Assembly (NCBI GenBank): GCA_905187815.1
Contig: CAJJJM010000002.1
Coordinates: forward strand, 186,001-250,000
Direction: 5' to 3'
Length of the DNA: 64,000 bases
Source: an uncultured Methanomassiliicoccaceae archaeon
Lineage (GTDB): Archaea > Thermoplasmatota > Thermoplasmata > Methanomassiliicoccales > Methanomethylophilaceae
Position numbers and translations under genes: made by a program. Position 1 is the stretch's first letter. The number at the start of each line of letters is the position of its first letter. The notes below the pieces were generated by a model that saw only the letters and a list, made by a program, of their open reading frames with translations, did not search any database and had not been told where the DNA came from. Positions 34,267-42,149 of the stretch are shown piece after piece.

Positions 34267-34295
34267 GAAAGGTGGCGGGGTGGCCCCCGCCTTTC
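34267..34295 (-). terminator. Terminator hairpin after the signal-anchored repeat protein gene
   Basis: GAAAGGTGGCGGGG pairs with CCCCGCCTTTC with a small bulge. On the minus strand it lies just beyond the stop of the gene ending at 34305 and is followed by ATTGTTC. Confidence 0.5.
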
Positions 34296-34304
34296 AGGAA
34301 AGGA

Positions 34305-35129
34305 TCATTCCTGCTCCTTCTTCCTCTTCTCCGCGAGGTATCTCTCCCTCTCGGTGAGTCCGGTGGAGGTGGATTTCTCCTTCTTCTTCTCGGCCTTGGC
34401 GGCTTTCTCCGCCTGCTTCTGGGCCTCGAGCTCCTCGAAGGTCATCTTGGGCTTCTCCTCCTTGACCTTCTTCTCCTTCACAGGCTTCTCCTTCGCAGGT
34501 TCCTTGGGCTCGGCCTTCTTCTCACCGCCGCCGATGTATCTCTTCCTCTCGGTTCCGGTGGATGCGGGCTTCTCCTTCTTCTGCCTCTTCTCGGCCTTCT
34601 CAGCCATCTCGGCCTTCCTCTGGGCCTCGAGCTCCTCGAAGGTCATCTGGGGCTTGTCCTTGGGGTTGTCGCGGAGCTTCAGGTAGGCGAAGATCGCGAT
34701 GACGATGACCACGACGATGATGACGGCGTAGGTGGCCCAGTTGGACAGGATGTTCTGGTTGACGTGCACGTTCACATGGAACGAGTTGGGACCGTTGAAT
34801 TCGCCGGAGGGGCCGCTGCAGACGACGTTGAGGTAGTAGTCGCCCTCTCCAAGTCCTTCGAAGTGGATGGTGACGACGTTCTCTCCGCTGTGAATCTGAT
34901 ACGTCCCGGTGTAGACCGTTGCGCCTCCGCTCTCGTTGATGACGGAGACCTGCATCTCGAAGCTGGTGTCGCTGTCGACGGTGAACGTGATGTCGCCGCC
35001 GTTCATGCTGTCGAACTCGATGGTCCCCCTGGGGCTGTCGGTGATGCTGGTGTCAGCATCGACCGCGGGCAGGAGGCAGACGACGAACAGCATCACGGCG
35101 CCGAAGGCTATGATCTGTTTGGCGTTCAT
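34305..35129 (-). CDS. Secreted-domain membrane anchor protein with cytoplasmic charged repeats
   Basis: 274 residues from the ATG at 35129, chosen because GAGGTGATCC precedes it. Signal peptide at 1-28 (AFGAVMLFVVCLLPAVDA). A beta-rich extracellular domain of about 100 residues follows, then one TM (TYAVIIVVVIVIAIFAYL, about 132-150) and a Lys/Glu-rich cytoplasmic tail. The tail is an imperfect duplication: each copy has MTFEELEAQ, an Ala/Lys/Glu helix, then STG and ERxRYxxxxxKK. No enzyme motif is visible. It lies 10 nt downstream of purP and is probably cotranscribed. Function unknown. Confidence 0.7.
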   Translation of the reverse strand: MNAKQIIAFGAVMLFVVCLLPAVDADTSITDSPRGTIEFDSMNGGDITFTVDSDTSFEMQVSVINESGGATVYTGTYQIHSGENVVTIHFEGLGEGDYYLNVVCSGPSGEFNGPNSFHVNVHVNQNILSNWATYAVIIVVVIVIAIFAYLKLRDNPKDKPQMTFEELEAQRKAEMAEKAEKRQKKEKPASTGTERKRYIGGGEKKAEPKEPAKEKPVKEKKVKEEKPKMTFEELEAQKQAEKAAKAEKKKEKSTSTGLTERERYLAEKRKKEQE

Positions 35130-35139
35130 GCGGATCACC

Positions 35140-36297
35140 TCAGGTGATGATCTCCTCGACGCGCTCCTGCTCTATGGCCCTGCGGACCTCCATGGCGAGC
35201 CTCCTGCCGGATGACATGTTGGTCCTCCAGAGGGTGTTGCCGTAGGGGTGTCCGACGGACATGTGCACGTTCGTTCCTCCGCCTATGCGGGGGGCGACGT
35301 CGTAGATGTAGAAGTTCAGATCCTTGTCGACGCACGTCTGAAGGCAGAACGGTCCGATGATCCCGGGGTCGTAGAACTTCTTGGTGGCCGCGACGTACTT
35401 CTCGGCCAGGGCGAACGCCTTGTCGAGCAGGGACTCCCTGAGGGTCGCGGAGTTGTGACCGCAGACGGTGTACTCGGGGATGATGCCGTCCTCCTCCAGC
35501 TCCACCTGCTGTTTGCCGGGGAGCCTGCAGTATCCGTCAAGGGAGCTCTCGAACCTCCAGTCGATTCCGAGGAGCTCGATCTTCTCGCCCCTCTCCTCCA
35601 GCGGAGAGTAGAAGAAGTCGAGGTTGAAGACGGGACCGATGATGTACTGCTCCATCCTCGCATGCTCGAGGAAGTTCTCCTCGATGACGCCCTGGGCGAT
35701 GAGCTCGTTGGATTTCTCCACGAACTGGTCGTAGTCCTTGGCGGTGAAGAATCCCCTCTCGAGCTTCTTCACCTTGTGGTGCACCTTGATGATGGTGAGG
35801 CCGTCGATGTCCTCGGGCTTCTCCACCTTCTTGGGGAAGGGCATGCCCGCCTGCTCAAGGAGCCAGTAGTAGTCGCGCTCGTCGCCCCTCTCCTCAGACC
35901 TGAGGAGGTTCCTGCTGCCGACCATGGGCACCGCGAAGTCATCCTCCACGGCATCGATGCCGCAGTAGGAGACGAACGACCTGTTGGGGACGAAGAGGAC
36001 GTTGTTGTCCATCAGGCCCTTCTGCACCTCGGGTTTAAGGATGCTGCTGAACTTGTCGAGAATGACAGGCTCGTCGACGACCCCCCTGATGAGGTTCCCC
36101 TGCTCGTCCCTCTGGGACCTGAAGTACCTGGAGAACGTGGCGTCCCTGCCGTCCTGGCACACGGCGACGGTCCTGAATCCCTCGGAAACAGCTCCCTCGC
36201 AGGTGTCAAGGGCAGAGTGGGAGGCGATAACACCGATCTTGGCGTCCTTGAGGTTGTACTTCTCAAGGTTTCCAAGGACCTCGTCTCTGCTGATCAT
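35140..36297 (-). CDS. purP: FAICAR synthetase PurP
   Basis: 385 residues of the archaeal ATP-grasp enzyme that uses formate and ATP to formylate AICAR in purine synthesis. Blocks include GVIASHSALDTCEGAVSEGF, MVGSRNLLRSEER and the ATP-grasp metal site IYDVAPRIGGGTNVHMSVGH PYG. A minus-strand TATA-like GTTATTATTAC (36330-36341) precedes it. Together with purF in this window it supports de novo purine synthesis without the bacterial PurH route at this step. Confidence 0.95.
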   Translation of the reverse strand: MISRDEVLGNLEKYNLKDAKIGVIASHSALDTCEGAVSEGFRTVAVCQDGRDATFSRYFRSQRDEQGNLIRGVVDEPVILDKFSSILKPEVQKGLMDNNVLFVPNRSFVSYCGIDAVEDDFAVPMVGSRNLLRSEERGDERDYYWLLEQAGMPFPKKVEKPEDIDGLTIIKVHHKVKKLERGFFTAKDYDQFVEKSNELIAQGVIEENFLEHARMEQYIIGPVFNLDFFYSPLEERGEKIELLGIDWRFESSLDGYCRLPGKQQVELEEDGIIPEYTVCGHNSATLRESLLDKAFALAEKYVAATKKFYDPGIIGPFCLQTCVDKDLNFYIYDVAPRIGGGTNVHMSVGHPYGNTLWRTNMSSGRRLAMEVRRAIEQERVEEIIT

Positions 36298-36414
36298 GTT
36301 GAATCACTGGAGAGGCCATCGCCTCCGCTGTAATAATAACTTCGCGCCCGTGCACGCGAGAACCAGGAGGGGAGACGGGTCATCTACATATACGCCCGAC
36401 GTCTGGCCCCGGCC

Positions 36415-37386
36415 ATGGATGCGCCGAGCAAGGACGAGCTGCCGTTTCTGACGAAGGTCAACTACGTGTTCAGGTTCAGCTACACGCTGCCATTCGTCCT
36501 CGCGTCGGTGTGCGGGGTCCTCTGCGCGGTGCCGTACGACGTTCCCTGGCACATCCTCGTGCTGATCCCTGTGGCGGTCCTCTTCTTCGCGCTCCTGGTG
36601 AACTTCTCCAATGACTACTACGACCACAAGTCGGGGGTCGATGCGAAGGTCAACGCCAGGAAGACCAGGACCCGTGACTCTCTCGAGACCACCGAGTCCA
36701 TGAAGAAGATCTACTGGGAGGGCAACCAGTTCGACACGGGGCTCGTCACAGAGTCCCAGGGAAGGGCGATAATGGCGATGCTGGCACTCATCATCGTCCT
36801 GGTCGCCGTCCCCGTCATCATGTATGCCGGATGGCCCGTCATCGTCCTCGGGGTGATCGGGGCGTTCTTCTCATTCTTCTACACCGCACCTCCGATCAAC
36901 CTGGGTGCCAGAGGCTTCGGGGAGGTCTCCGTCGCCATCTCGTTCTTCATGATGGTGCTCTTCTCGTTCTACGCTGCATCCGGTGATGTGACGGCAGAGA
37001 TGGTGCTCTTCTCGGCGATGGTCGGTGTAGTCGTGGGGCTCATGCGCCTTGTGGACTCCATGTCGGCGAACGACGTCCATCTGGAGATGGGCGAGGTGAA
37101 CATGTCCATCCGCCTCGGTACCGAGGGTACGGTCCGGGCCATCAAGGCGGCCGTCGCAACAGCCTACATCCTGGCCGTGCTGACGTGCGCGTTCAACCTG
37201 CTGAACGTCCTGCTGTTCCTCACACTGCCTCTGACGATGAAGATGGTCAGGGTGATCAACGCCCGTGGCGACCGTTGGGACGTGAGGATAATCCCGCTCT
37301 CGTTCCTTTTCTCCGTGCTGACGGAGGTTCTGTTCATAATCGCGACCCTATGCACGCTGGCTGTCGGGCCGGTGACGTTCTGGTGA
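36415..37386 (+). CDS. UbiA-family prenyltransferase (MenA-like)
   Basis: 323 residues with eight or nine TM segments. The first Asp-rich motif is NFSNDYYDHKSGVD (63-76) and the second DSMSANDVHLE (about 226-236), both needed for Mg-diphosphate binding. The NDYYD form is closest to 1,4-dihydroxy-2-naphthoate or related aromatic prenyltransferases rather than geranylgeranylglyceryl phosphate synthase. The aromatic acceptor is unknown. A TATA-like CTACATATACG is near 36384-36394. It is convergent with a radical SAM gene, two bases apart. Confidence 0.8.
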   Translation: MDAPSKDELPFLTKVNYVFRFSYTLPFVLASVCGVLCAVPYDVPWHILVLIPVAVLFFALLVNFSNDYYDHKSGVDAKVNARKTRTRDSLETTESMKKIYWEGNQFDTGLVTESQGRAIMAMLALIIVLVAVPVIMYAGWPVIVLGVIGAFFSFFYTAPPINLGARGFGEVSVAISFFMMVLFSFYAASGDVTAEMVLFSAMVGVVVGLMRLVDSMSANDVHLEMGEVNMSIRLGTEGTVRAIKAAVATAYILAVLTCAFNLLNVLLFLTLPLTMKMVRVINARGDRWDVRIIPLSFLFSVLTEVLFIIATLCTLAVGPVTFW

Positions 37387-37388
37387 GC

Positions 37389-38315
37389 TCAGTCCTTCGA
37401 TCTGGCGAACACCGGGAACATCTCGAGCACGGTCGAAGGGCTCCCCCTGTCTATGAGATGGTACTCGCGGACGGCATCGTACCCGCAGTGCCTGCAGGAT
37501 TCCGTCCCCTCCGAGGGGCAGCCGTTCTTCCTGGTGCCGTCTGGCAGCAGGAACGCCGAGAGGTACTTCGGGCACCTAGCCTCCCAGTCCTCCTCAGCCA
37601 GGAGGTCCAGTCCCTTCTTCGAGTTCAGGATGGGATATCCTTCGGATTTGAGTGCGCGTATCTCCTCGATGGCCACGCTCCTCTCCTCGGGCGACGGTAG
37701 GAGCTCGTAGGGCGGGGGTGTGATGAAGTTGAAGACGATCCCCGCGAGGCGTGGGTTGTCCCTGACGATGTCGGCGGTCTCGCGGATGTACTCCAGATTA
37801 CCCTTCTGAAGAACCATGTTGGCGTACACGCTCCCCGAGAACTCGAGACCTTCCAGGGTCTTCATGACCTTGCCGAACACCCCGTCCCCGCGGACGCGGT
37901 CGTGCACCGCCTCGGGGCCGTCAAGACTCACGGAGATGACGTCCGAGTTGGTGAATATCCTGCCCGTCGTGCAGTTGGTCGTGTAGCCGACATTGTAGTA
38001 TCCGATGTCCTTGGCGACGTCTATCAGATCCCCGAGGTCCTTGCCGGAATCCTCCCACATGGTGGTCTCCCCGCCCTCGAAGTAGGCTATCCTGGCACCT
38101 TCTGAGTACCTCGAGCGCAGCTCCGCCACGATCTCGTCATAGGTCAGCTTGGCCTTCATCCCCGGGTTCGCTCTGAGCATGGAGTCTATCGCACAGTGCC
38201 TGCATCTGAGGTTGCATGCGTAACCGATGCCTATGGTCACCACCAGCGGGGACTTCCTCCCGCACTTGGACAGCATCCACCATTTGGCATAACCAGCGAA
38301 CTCTCCGACGGCCAT
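37389..38315 (-). CDS. Radical SAM protein, MoaA/PqqE-like
   Basis: 308 residues from the ATG at 38315, 26 nt downstream of a TATA box; an in-frame GTG at 38321 is less likely. The cluster motif is CNLRCRHC (C34, C38, C41), then IAYFEGGETTMWED and VISVSLDGPEAVHDRVRG. A C-terminal Cys cluster (CPSEGTESCRHCGYD) may bind a second iron-sulfur cluster, similar to short SPASM-like domains. The product is unknown; tetraether-lipid, peptide or cofactor chemistry are possible. Convergent with the UbiA gene. Confidence 0.75.
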   Translation of the reverse strand: MAVGEFAGYAKWWMLSKCGRKSPLVVTIGIGYACNLRCRHCAIDSMLRANPGMKAKLTYDEIVAELRSRYSEGARIAYFEGGETTMWEDSGKDLGDLIDVAKDIGYYNVGYTTNCTTGRIFTNSDVISVSLDGPEAVHDRVRGDGVFGKVMKTLEGLEFSGSVYANMVLQKGNLEYIRETADIVRDNPRLAGIVFNFITPPPYELLPSPEERSVAIEEIRALKSEGYPILNSKKGLDLLAEEDWEARCPKYLSAFLLPDGTRKNGCPSEGTESCRHCGYDAVREYHLIDRGSPSTVLEMFPVFARSKD

Positions 38316-38337
38316 GTCCACGGGAACCCTGGCTCAT

Positions 38338-38345
38338 CTATATAG
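38338..38345 (-). promoter_or_regulatory. TATA box of the radical SAM gene
   Basis: CTATATAG, centred 26 nt from the ATG at 38315. It is nearly symmetrical, but the plus-strand gene has its own box at 38383-38390. Confidence 0.6.
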
Positions 38346-38382
38346 GGTTGGTTGTCGGCGCGGCAGGTCTGCCAGTTCTTTC

Positions 38383-38390
38383 ATATATAT
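38383..38390 (+). promoter_or_regulatory. TATA box of the Ada-domain gene
   Basis: ATATATAT in TTTCATATATATCC. Predicted start near 38412 gives a leader of about 34 nt with AGGAGG 7 nt before the ATG, one of few Shine-Dalgarno-led mRNAs here. Confidence 0.55.
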
Positions 38391-38445
38391 CCGACTGCTA
38401 ACACTTATCAAATGACCCGGACGTCATTCGTCCAGGAGGAAAAAC

Positions 38446-38736
38446 ATGGATGGTCTGACCGAGGCTAGCATGTTCGAGGCTGTGAGGCGTCACGATCCGA
38501 AGTACGACGGTAGGTTCTACTTCAGCGCCACGAACTCGGAGATATACTGTCTCCCGTCATGTCATGTGCGCACCCCGCTCGAGAGAAACATACTGTTCTT
38601 CGGGTCGAAGGGGGAGGCAGAGGCCGCGGGCAGACGTCCCTGCAAGAAGTGCAGACCCGACCTCTTCAGAAGTGTCAATGCCGATAAGTGGTACCGATCG
38701 TCCGGAAGGGGTCCGGACGCTCATCGGTCTGTGTAG
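38446..38736 (+). CDS. Stand-alone Ada metal-binding domain protein, TAG-terminated
   Basis: 96 residues. Cysteines C35, C39, C66 and C69 (YCLPSCHVR and CKKC) have the same spacing as the zinc site of E. coli Ada (C38, C42, C69, C72), where one Cys accepts methyl groups from DNA phosphotriesters. The AraC and alkyltransferase domains of Ada are absent. It ends in TAG (38734-38736), the only amber end among the complete genes here. Reading through it would add about 41 codons with a CAPCPCG cysteine run up to a TGA at 38860-38862, preceded by a hairpin 23 nt after the TAG. Whether the amber is a stop or a pyrrolysine codon is open. Confidence 0.8.
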   Translation: MDGLTEASMFEAVRRHDPKYDGRFYFSATNSEIYCLPSCHVRTPLERNILFFGSKGEAEAAGRRPCKKCRPDLFRSVNADKWYRSSGRGPDAHRSV

Positions 38737-38759
38737 CCGCCCTTGGGATACACGTGCGC

Positions 38760-38784
38760 CCCCTGCCCTTGCGGGATGCAGGGG
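38760..38784 (+). other. Hairpin 23 nt downstream of the amber codon
   Basis: CCCCTGC and GCAGGGG form a perfect 7 bp stem with an 11 nt loop that can itself pair CC with GG. It lies within the possible read-through extension of the Ada-domain gene. Confidence 0.5.
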
Positions 38785-38838
38785 TCGGACGTCGATCCGG
38801 TCCGTGGGAAAGGGCCGTTCCAGGGATGTGCGCCTCCT

Positions 38839-38879
38839 CGGTCAGCAGGTGTACTCCGCTGACCGGAATCCCCATTTTT
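38839..38879 (+). terminator. Hairpin with T-run after the Ada-domain region
   Basis: CGGTCAGC and GCTGACCG are a perfect inverted repeat around an 11 nt loop, followed 8 nt later by ATTTTTC. It encloses the TGA that would end a read-through product. The rest of 38880-38954 holds nothing I can identify. Confidence 0.5.
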
Positions 38880-38954
38880 CATCAAGGCCATCATGATCGG
38901 AAGCGACAGGACAGCCCACGTGACGGCCATGAACGATGAATGAGAGAAGAGAAA

Positions 38955-39030
38955 TGGTAGCCTCGCCCAGATTCGAACTGAGGTCGCAGGATCCAGAGTC
39001 CCGCATGATTGACCACTACACTACGAGGCT
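38955..39030 (-). tRNA. tRNA-Gln (CTG), CCA encoded
   Basis: Minus-strand cloverleaf with acceptor AGCCTCG/CGAGGCT, D arm TAGTGTAGTGGTCAATCATG, anticodon loop CTCTGGA (anticodon CTG) in a CGGGA/TCCTG stem, and T arm with GTTCGAATC. CCA is encoded at 38957-38955. A minus-strand TATA-like GATTTAAGAA lies about 30 nt upstream. No intron. Confidence 0.93.
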
Positions 39031-39137
39031 ATCAGACCCCAGGAATTCGTTATTGTTCTTAAATCTATCTATACGCAGGCACCATCCGCCCCTTTTCGAC
39101 GGAACACCATGTGCCAGGGCTCGAAGGCGTATGGACC

Positions 39138-39178
39138 TAGCTCTAAAACATAGACGTAGCTCTACACAAATATAAATC
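39138..39178 (+). promoter_or_regulatory. Promoter of the 39257 regulator with two TAGCTCTA repeats
   Basis: TAGCTCTA occurs at 39138-39145 and again at 39157-39164, 19 bp apart (about two helical turns), directly upstream of a TATA box (AAATATAAAT, 39169-39178). A third copy lies at 51971-51978 ahead of another TATA box. The spacing suggests a same-face dimer-type binding site. Confidence 0.45.
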
Positions 39179-39256
39179 TAAAAACTTCCGTAATGACACA
39201 ATCCGTCCGAAGGCTCGGTTGTCTGGCCGCGGGAGTGGAACCGTTCAGGTGATAAC

Positions 39257-39643
39257 ATGGATGATGAGTGCCCAATGCCTATGTGTGCGTTCAACGACGG
39301 GGATGGAGACTTCTTCAGCGTACCGCTGAGGGTCCACGTCCTCGAGGAGAAGCATGCGATAGCCGTGATGATCTATCTCTCGCTCCATGACGGTTGCAGG
39401 AAGTCCGATCTGTACAGGGACATATCGCGCAACCCGCGCATGCCGGAGAAGCTCTACATCCTGGAGAAGAGCGGCCTGATCGTCCTGAACCCGATCGGTG
39501 AACGCAACTCCGTGAGAATCAACCTCACCGAGTACGGGCGCAAGGTCGCCGAAGCGCTGGCAGAGATCGAGCGCATAATGTCCTCGATCCCCGTGGAGAA
39601 TGATGACGGGGATGAGGCCGGGGTCTCCCCCGGCATGTATTGA
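39257..39643 (+). CDS. Winged-helix transcriptional regulator
   Basis: 128 residues. After a 20-residue acidic N-terminus with CPMPMC, the chain has a winged helix: AIAVMIYLSLHDGCRKSDLY, RDISRNPRMPEKLYILEKSG LIVLNPIGERNSVRINLTEY GRKVAEAL. The tail is acidic. This is a small MarR/ArsR-like or DUF-type archaeal regulator; no effector motif is visible. The GGTGA ribosome site and a leader of about 55 nt distinguish it from leaderless neighbours. Convergent with adk. Confidence 0.75.
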   Translation: MDDECPMPMCAFNDGDGDFFSVPLRVHVLEEKHAIAVMIYLSLHDGCRKSDLYRDISRNPRMPEKLYILEKSGLIVLNPIGERNSVRINLTEYGRKVAEALAEIERIMSSIPVENDDGDEAGVSPGMY

Positions 39644-39646
39644 GGT

Positions 39647-40273
39647 TTACTGAACGGCTTCCTTGACCTTGGCGAAGATCTCGTCGATGTCGCCGACTCC
39701 CTTGATGGTGACCAGGGTTCCCTTGCCACCGTAGTAGTCGATGAGGGGCATGGTGTTCTCGCGGTACACCTTGAGCCTGTTCATGACGGTCTCCTCCTTG
39801 TCGTCGTCCCTCTGGTACAGCTTGCCGCCGCACTTGTCGCAGACGCCCTCCTGTTTCGGGGGGTTGTAGATCAGGTGGTAGACGGCGTTGCAGTCGGGGC
39901 AGGAGCGCCTCTTGGTGAGCCTGTTCACGAGCTCGTCATCATCGACGTCGAGATTCAGAGCGAGGTCCACATCCACCTGCTCTCCGAGCGCGTCAGCCTG
40001 CTCGACGGTCCTGGGGAAGCCATCCAGGATGACGCCTCCCTTGGCACCGGCGATCTTCTCCTTCATGAGGCCGATGATGAGGTCGTTGGGGACGAGGGCT
40101 CCAGCGTCCATGTACGTCTTGGCCTTCTTTCCGAGTTCGGTGCCGTTCCTGACGGCCTCGCGCAGCATGTCGCCGGTGGAGAGCCTGGTGTAGCCGAGCT
40201 CCTCGCTCAGCTTCTCTCCCTGGGTCCCTTTTCCGGATCCCGGGGGTCCGAGAAGAACGATTACGGATTTCAT
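39647..40273 (-). CDS. adk: Adenylate kinase, zinc-lid bacterial type
   Basis: 208 residues. P-loop GPPGSGKGT (9-17), NMP site DGFPRTVEQADAL, and a LID with C125, C128, C145 and C148 that binds zinc. This is the long bacterial-type Adk, unlike the short AdkA of methanococci. Start at 40273 is set by the family N-terminus MKSVIVLLG and a TATA box (AATATAAATATC on the minus strand, about 40294-40305) some 27 nt upstream. It stands alone instead of following secY. Ends in TAA. Confidence 0.95.
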   Translation of the reverse strand: MKSVIVLLGPPGSGKGTQGEKLSEELGYTRLSTGDMLREAVRNGTELGKKAKTYMDAGALVPNDLIIGLMKEKIAGAKGGVILDGFPRTVEQADALGEQVDVDLALNLDVDDDELVNRLTKRRSCPDCNAVYHLIYNPPKQEGVCDKCGGKLYQRDDDKEETVMNRLKVYRENTMPLIDYYGGKGTLVTIKGVGDIDEIFAKVKEAVQ

Positions 40274-40293
40274 GGATGTGGCGAACACGTCCC

Positions 40294-40305
40294 GATATTT
40301 ATATT
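40294..40305 (-). promoter_or_regulatory. TATA box of adk
   Basis: Minus strand AATATAAATATC, centred about 27 nt upstream of the adk ATG, implying a leaderless mRNA. Confidence 0.6.
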
Positions 40306-40419
40306 GAGGAGCGGAGAGGGGAGCATTCCGGGGCCAGGCGCAGCATAGACATGTGCCAGCGTCGGGAGGTGGCGTCGGCGTCCGAAGGCCTGTTTCAATC
40401 CCATCCGCGTGCGCGCAAC

Positions 40420-40428
40420 CTTTTAAAG
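40420..40428 (+). promoter_or_regulatory. TATA box of the glcD-like gene
   Basis: CTTTTAAAG, a perfect palindromic box. Expected transcript start near 40450 gives a leader of about 20 nt with GAAGAGGTG ahead of the ATG at 40471. Confidence 0.6.
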
Positions 40429-40470
40429 CGAGGGTCGCCATCGGCACCCAGTTTGAAGAGGTGTCCATCA

Positions 40471-41904
40471 ATGGATCAGAGCATCATCGACCAGATAGAG
40501 AAGGTCGTAGGCAAGGAGGGCTACTCCACCGAGCCCGCCGTCCTATACACTTACGGATTCGACGCATCCATATTCCACAACACTCCGGACATCGTGGTCC
40601 AGCCCACCACAACGGAGCAGGTGTCGGAGATCATGAAGATCGCCTACGCCAACAAGATCCCGGTCACCCCCCGCGGTGCCGGAACAGGACTCTGCGGTTC
40701 CGCCGTTCCCATCAAGGGCGGCATAGTCATGGCCATGCAGAGGATGAACAAGGTCCTCAAGGTCAGCGTGGCGGACCTCTGGGTGGATGTGGAGGCCGGG
40801 TGCGTGTACAACGACCTCAACGAGGAGCTGGCCAAATACGGCTTCTTCTTCCCTCCGTCCCCGGGATCCGCCGAGGCCTGTCAGATCGGGGGAATGGTCG
40901 CCAACAACGCCTCCGGTATGCGCGCCGTGAAGTACGGTGCCACCAGGGACTTCGTCATGGGACTCACCTTCGTGAAGGCCGACGGAGAGATCGTGCGCTG
41001 CGGGACCAGGACCATCAAGGACTCATCCGGATACCAGCTGGCCCGTCTGATGTGCGGATCCGAGGGCACCCTCGGAGTCATCACCGAGGTCACCCTCAAG
41101 CTGACCACCAAGCCCAAGAAGGCGGCCAACTGCCTCTGCTGCTTCAACACGGTGGAGGATGCCGGCAGATGCATCTCCGCGATCATCGCCAAGCCCCTGA
41201 TCCCCTCGTCCTGCGAGCTGATGGACAGCGTGAGCATCAACGCGGTCAACAAGGCCCGTGGCAACCCCCTCCCGGACTGCGGTGCCCTGTGCATCGTGGA
41301 GGTCGACGGGGAGACTGACGAGATCATCGACAGGGACCTCGCCATCGTGGAGGAGATCGCAAAGGGAATCGGCGCCATAGAGGTCATCCCCACCAAGGAC
41401 AAGAAGCTCATGGCACAGTGGACGGATGCGAGGAAGTCCGTCATGACCTCCCTCTCCGCCCTGAAGCCCGGGTACGCCTGCGTGTCCCTGGCCGACGACA
41501 TGGGCGTCTCCGTGTCCCAGGTCCCCAAGGCCGTCAAGGCCTTCCAGGAGATCGCCGAGAAGTACGACGTGACCATAGCCACATACGGACACGCCTCCGA
41601 CGGGAACCTCCACACAAAGATGGTCATCGATGTGAACGACAAGGACCAGTGGGAGAGGGGAGTCAAGGCGGTCGACGAGATCTTCGACGTCTGCATCGAA
41701 CTCGGCGGAACCGTCACAGGGGAGCACGGTGTGGGCATATCCAAGGCACCCAACTTCCAGAAGGAGAGGGCCTCCGAGATGTCCTCCATCAGAGCCATCA
41801 AGGCCGCGATGGATCCTGAGAACATCCTCAACCCCGGAAAGCTGGAGCAGTGGGAGGGTAGCATCCTCAGGAACCTGAGGTACCCCTGCGCCGACTTCAT
41901 GTGA
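40471..41904 (+). CDS. FAD-linked oxidase, GlcD/lactate dehydrogenase family
   Basis: 477 residues. The FAD-binding PCMH domain shows VTPRGAGTGLCGSAVPIKGG and QIGGMVANNASGMRAVKYGA, with GSEGTLGVITEVTLKL. The C-terminal cap has YGHASDGNLHTKMVIDVND and GTVTGEHGVGISK with its metal-binding histidines. The family oxidises 2-hydroxy acids. In Methanomassiliicoccales a GlcD-like protein has been discussed together with HdrD as part of electron transfer, so an energy role is possible. No partner Fe-S gene is adjacent here. Start agrees with GAGGTG and the TATA box. Confidence 0.88.
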   Translation: MDQSIIDQIEKVVGKEGYSTEPAVLYTYGFDASIFHNTPDIVVQPTTTEQVSEIMKIAYANKIPVTPRGAGTGLCGSAVPIKGGIVMAMQRMNKVLKVSVADLWVDVEAGCVYNDLNEELAKYGFFFPPSPGSAEACQIGGMVANNASGMRAVKYGATRDFVMGLTFVKADGEIVRCGTRTIKDSSGYQLARLMCGSEGTLGVITEVTLKLTTKPKKAANCLCCFNTVEDAGRCISAIIAKPLIPSSCELMDSVSINAVNKARGNPLPDCGALCIVEVDGETDEIIDRDLAIVEEIAKGIGAIEVIPTKDKKLMAQWTDARKSVMTSLSALKPGYACVSLADDMGVSVSQVPKAVKAFQEIAEKYDVTIATYGHASDGNLHTKMVIDVNDKDQWERGVKAVDEIFDVCIELGGTVTGEHGVGISKAPNFQKERASEMSSIRAIKAAMDPENILNPGKLEQWEGSILRNLRYPCADFM

Positions 41905-42149
41905 TCCCTTCGGGGGAAAACCACTCTGGCGGGGCGAACACCCGCATCGCCCTGCCAGTTCTTCAACATTGGTAATGTTCAGACGGGCATCCCCTAAGGG
42001 AAGTCCGTCGCACGTCGTCGCTTTTCCGTGTTTCCATCCGATTCCGTTCATCATTGATGAATGTACATCCACAGATGGACTACGCTCATACTACCTTAAT
42101 GTCTGTTAATATATGCCCTTCCCCCGAATCCATCATCAGAGGTGTTAGG
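41905..42149 (+). other. Non-coding stretch with short hairpins and a TATA box
   Basis: 245 bp without a gene. TCCC-TTCG-GGGA forms a UUCG-type hairpin just after the glcD-like stop. A TATA element GTTAATATATGC (about 42108-42119) serves the DUF1508 gene. Nothing else recognisable. Confidence 0.4.

Noticed and set aside
38737..38957. A degenerate remainder of the Ada AraC or alkyltransferase domains
   Set aside because: No translated frame in this stretch shows motifs of either domain, such as the PCHR active site.
40471..41904. GlcD-like gene as a proven lactate or glycolate enzyme
   Set aside because: The family is broad, and no partner subunit or transporter lies beside it, so only the family was named.
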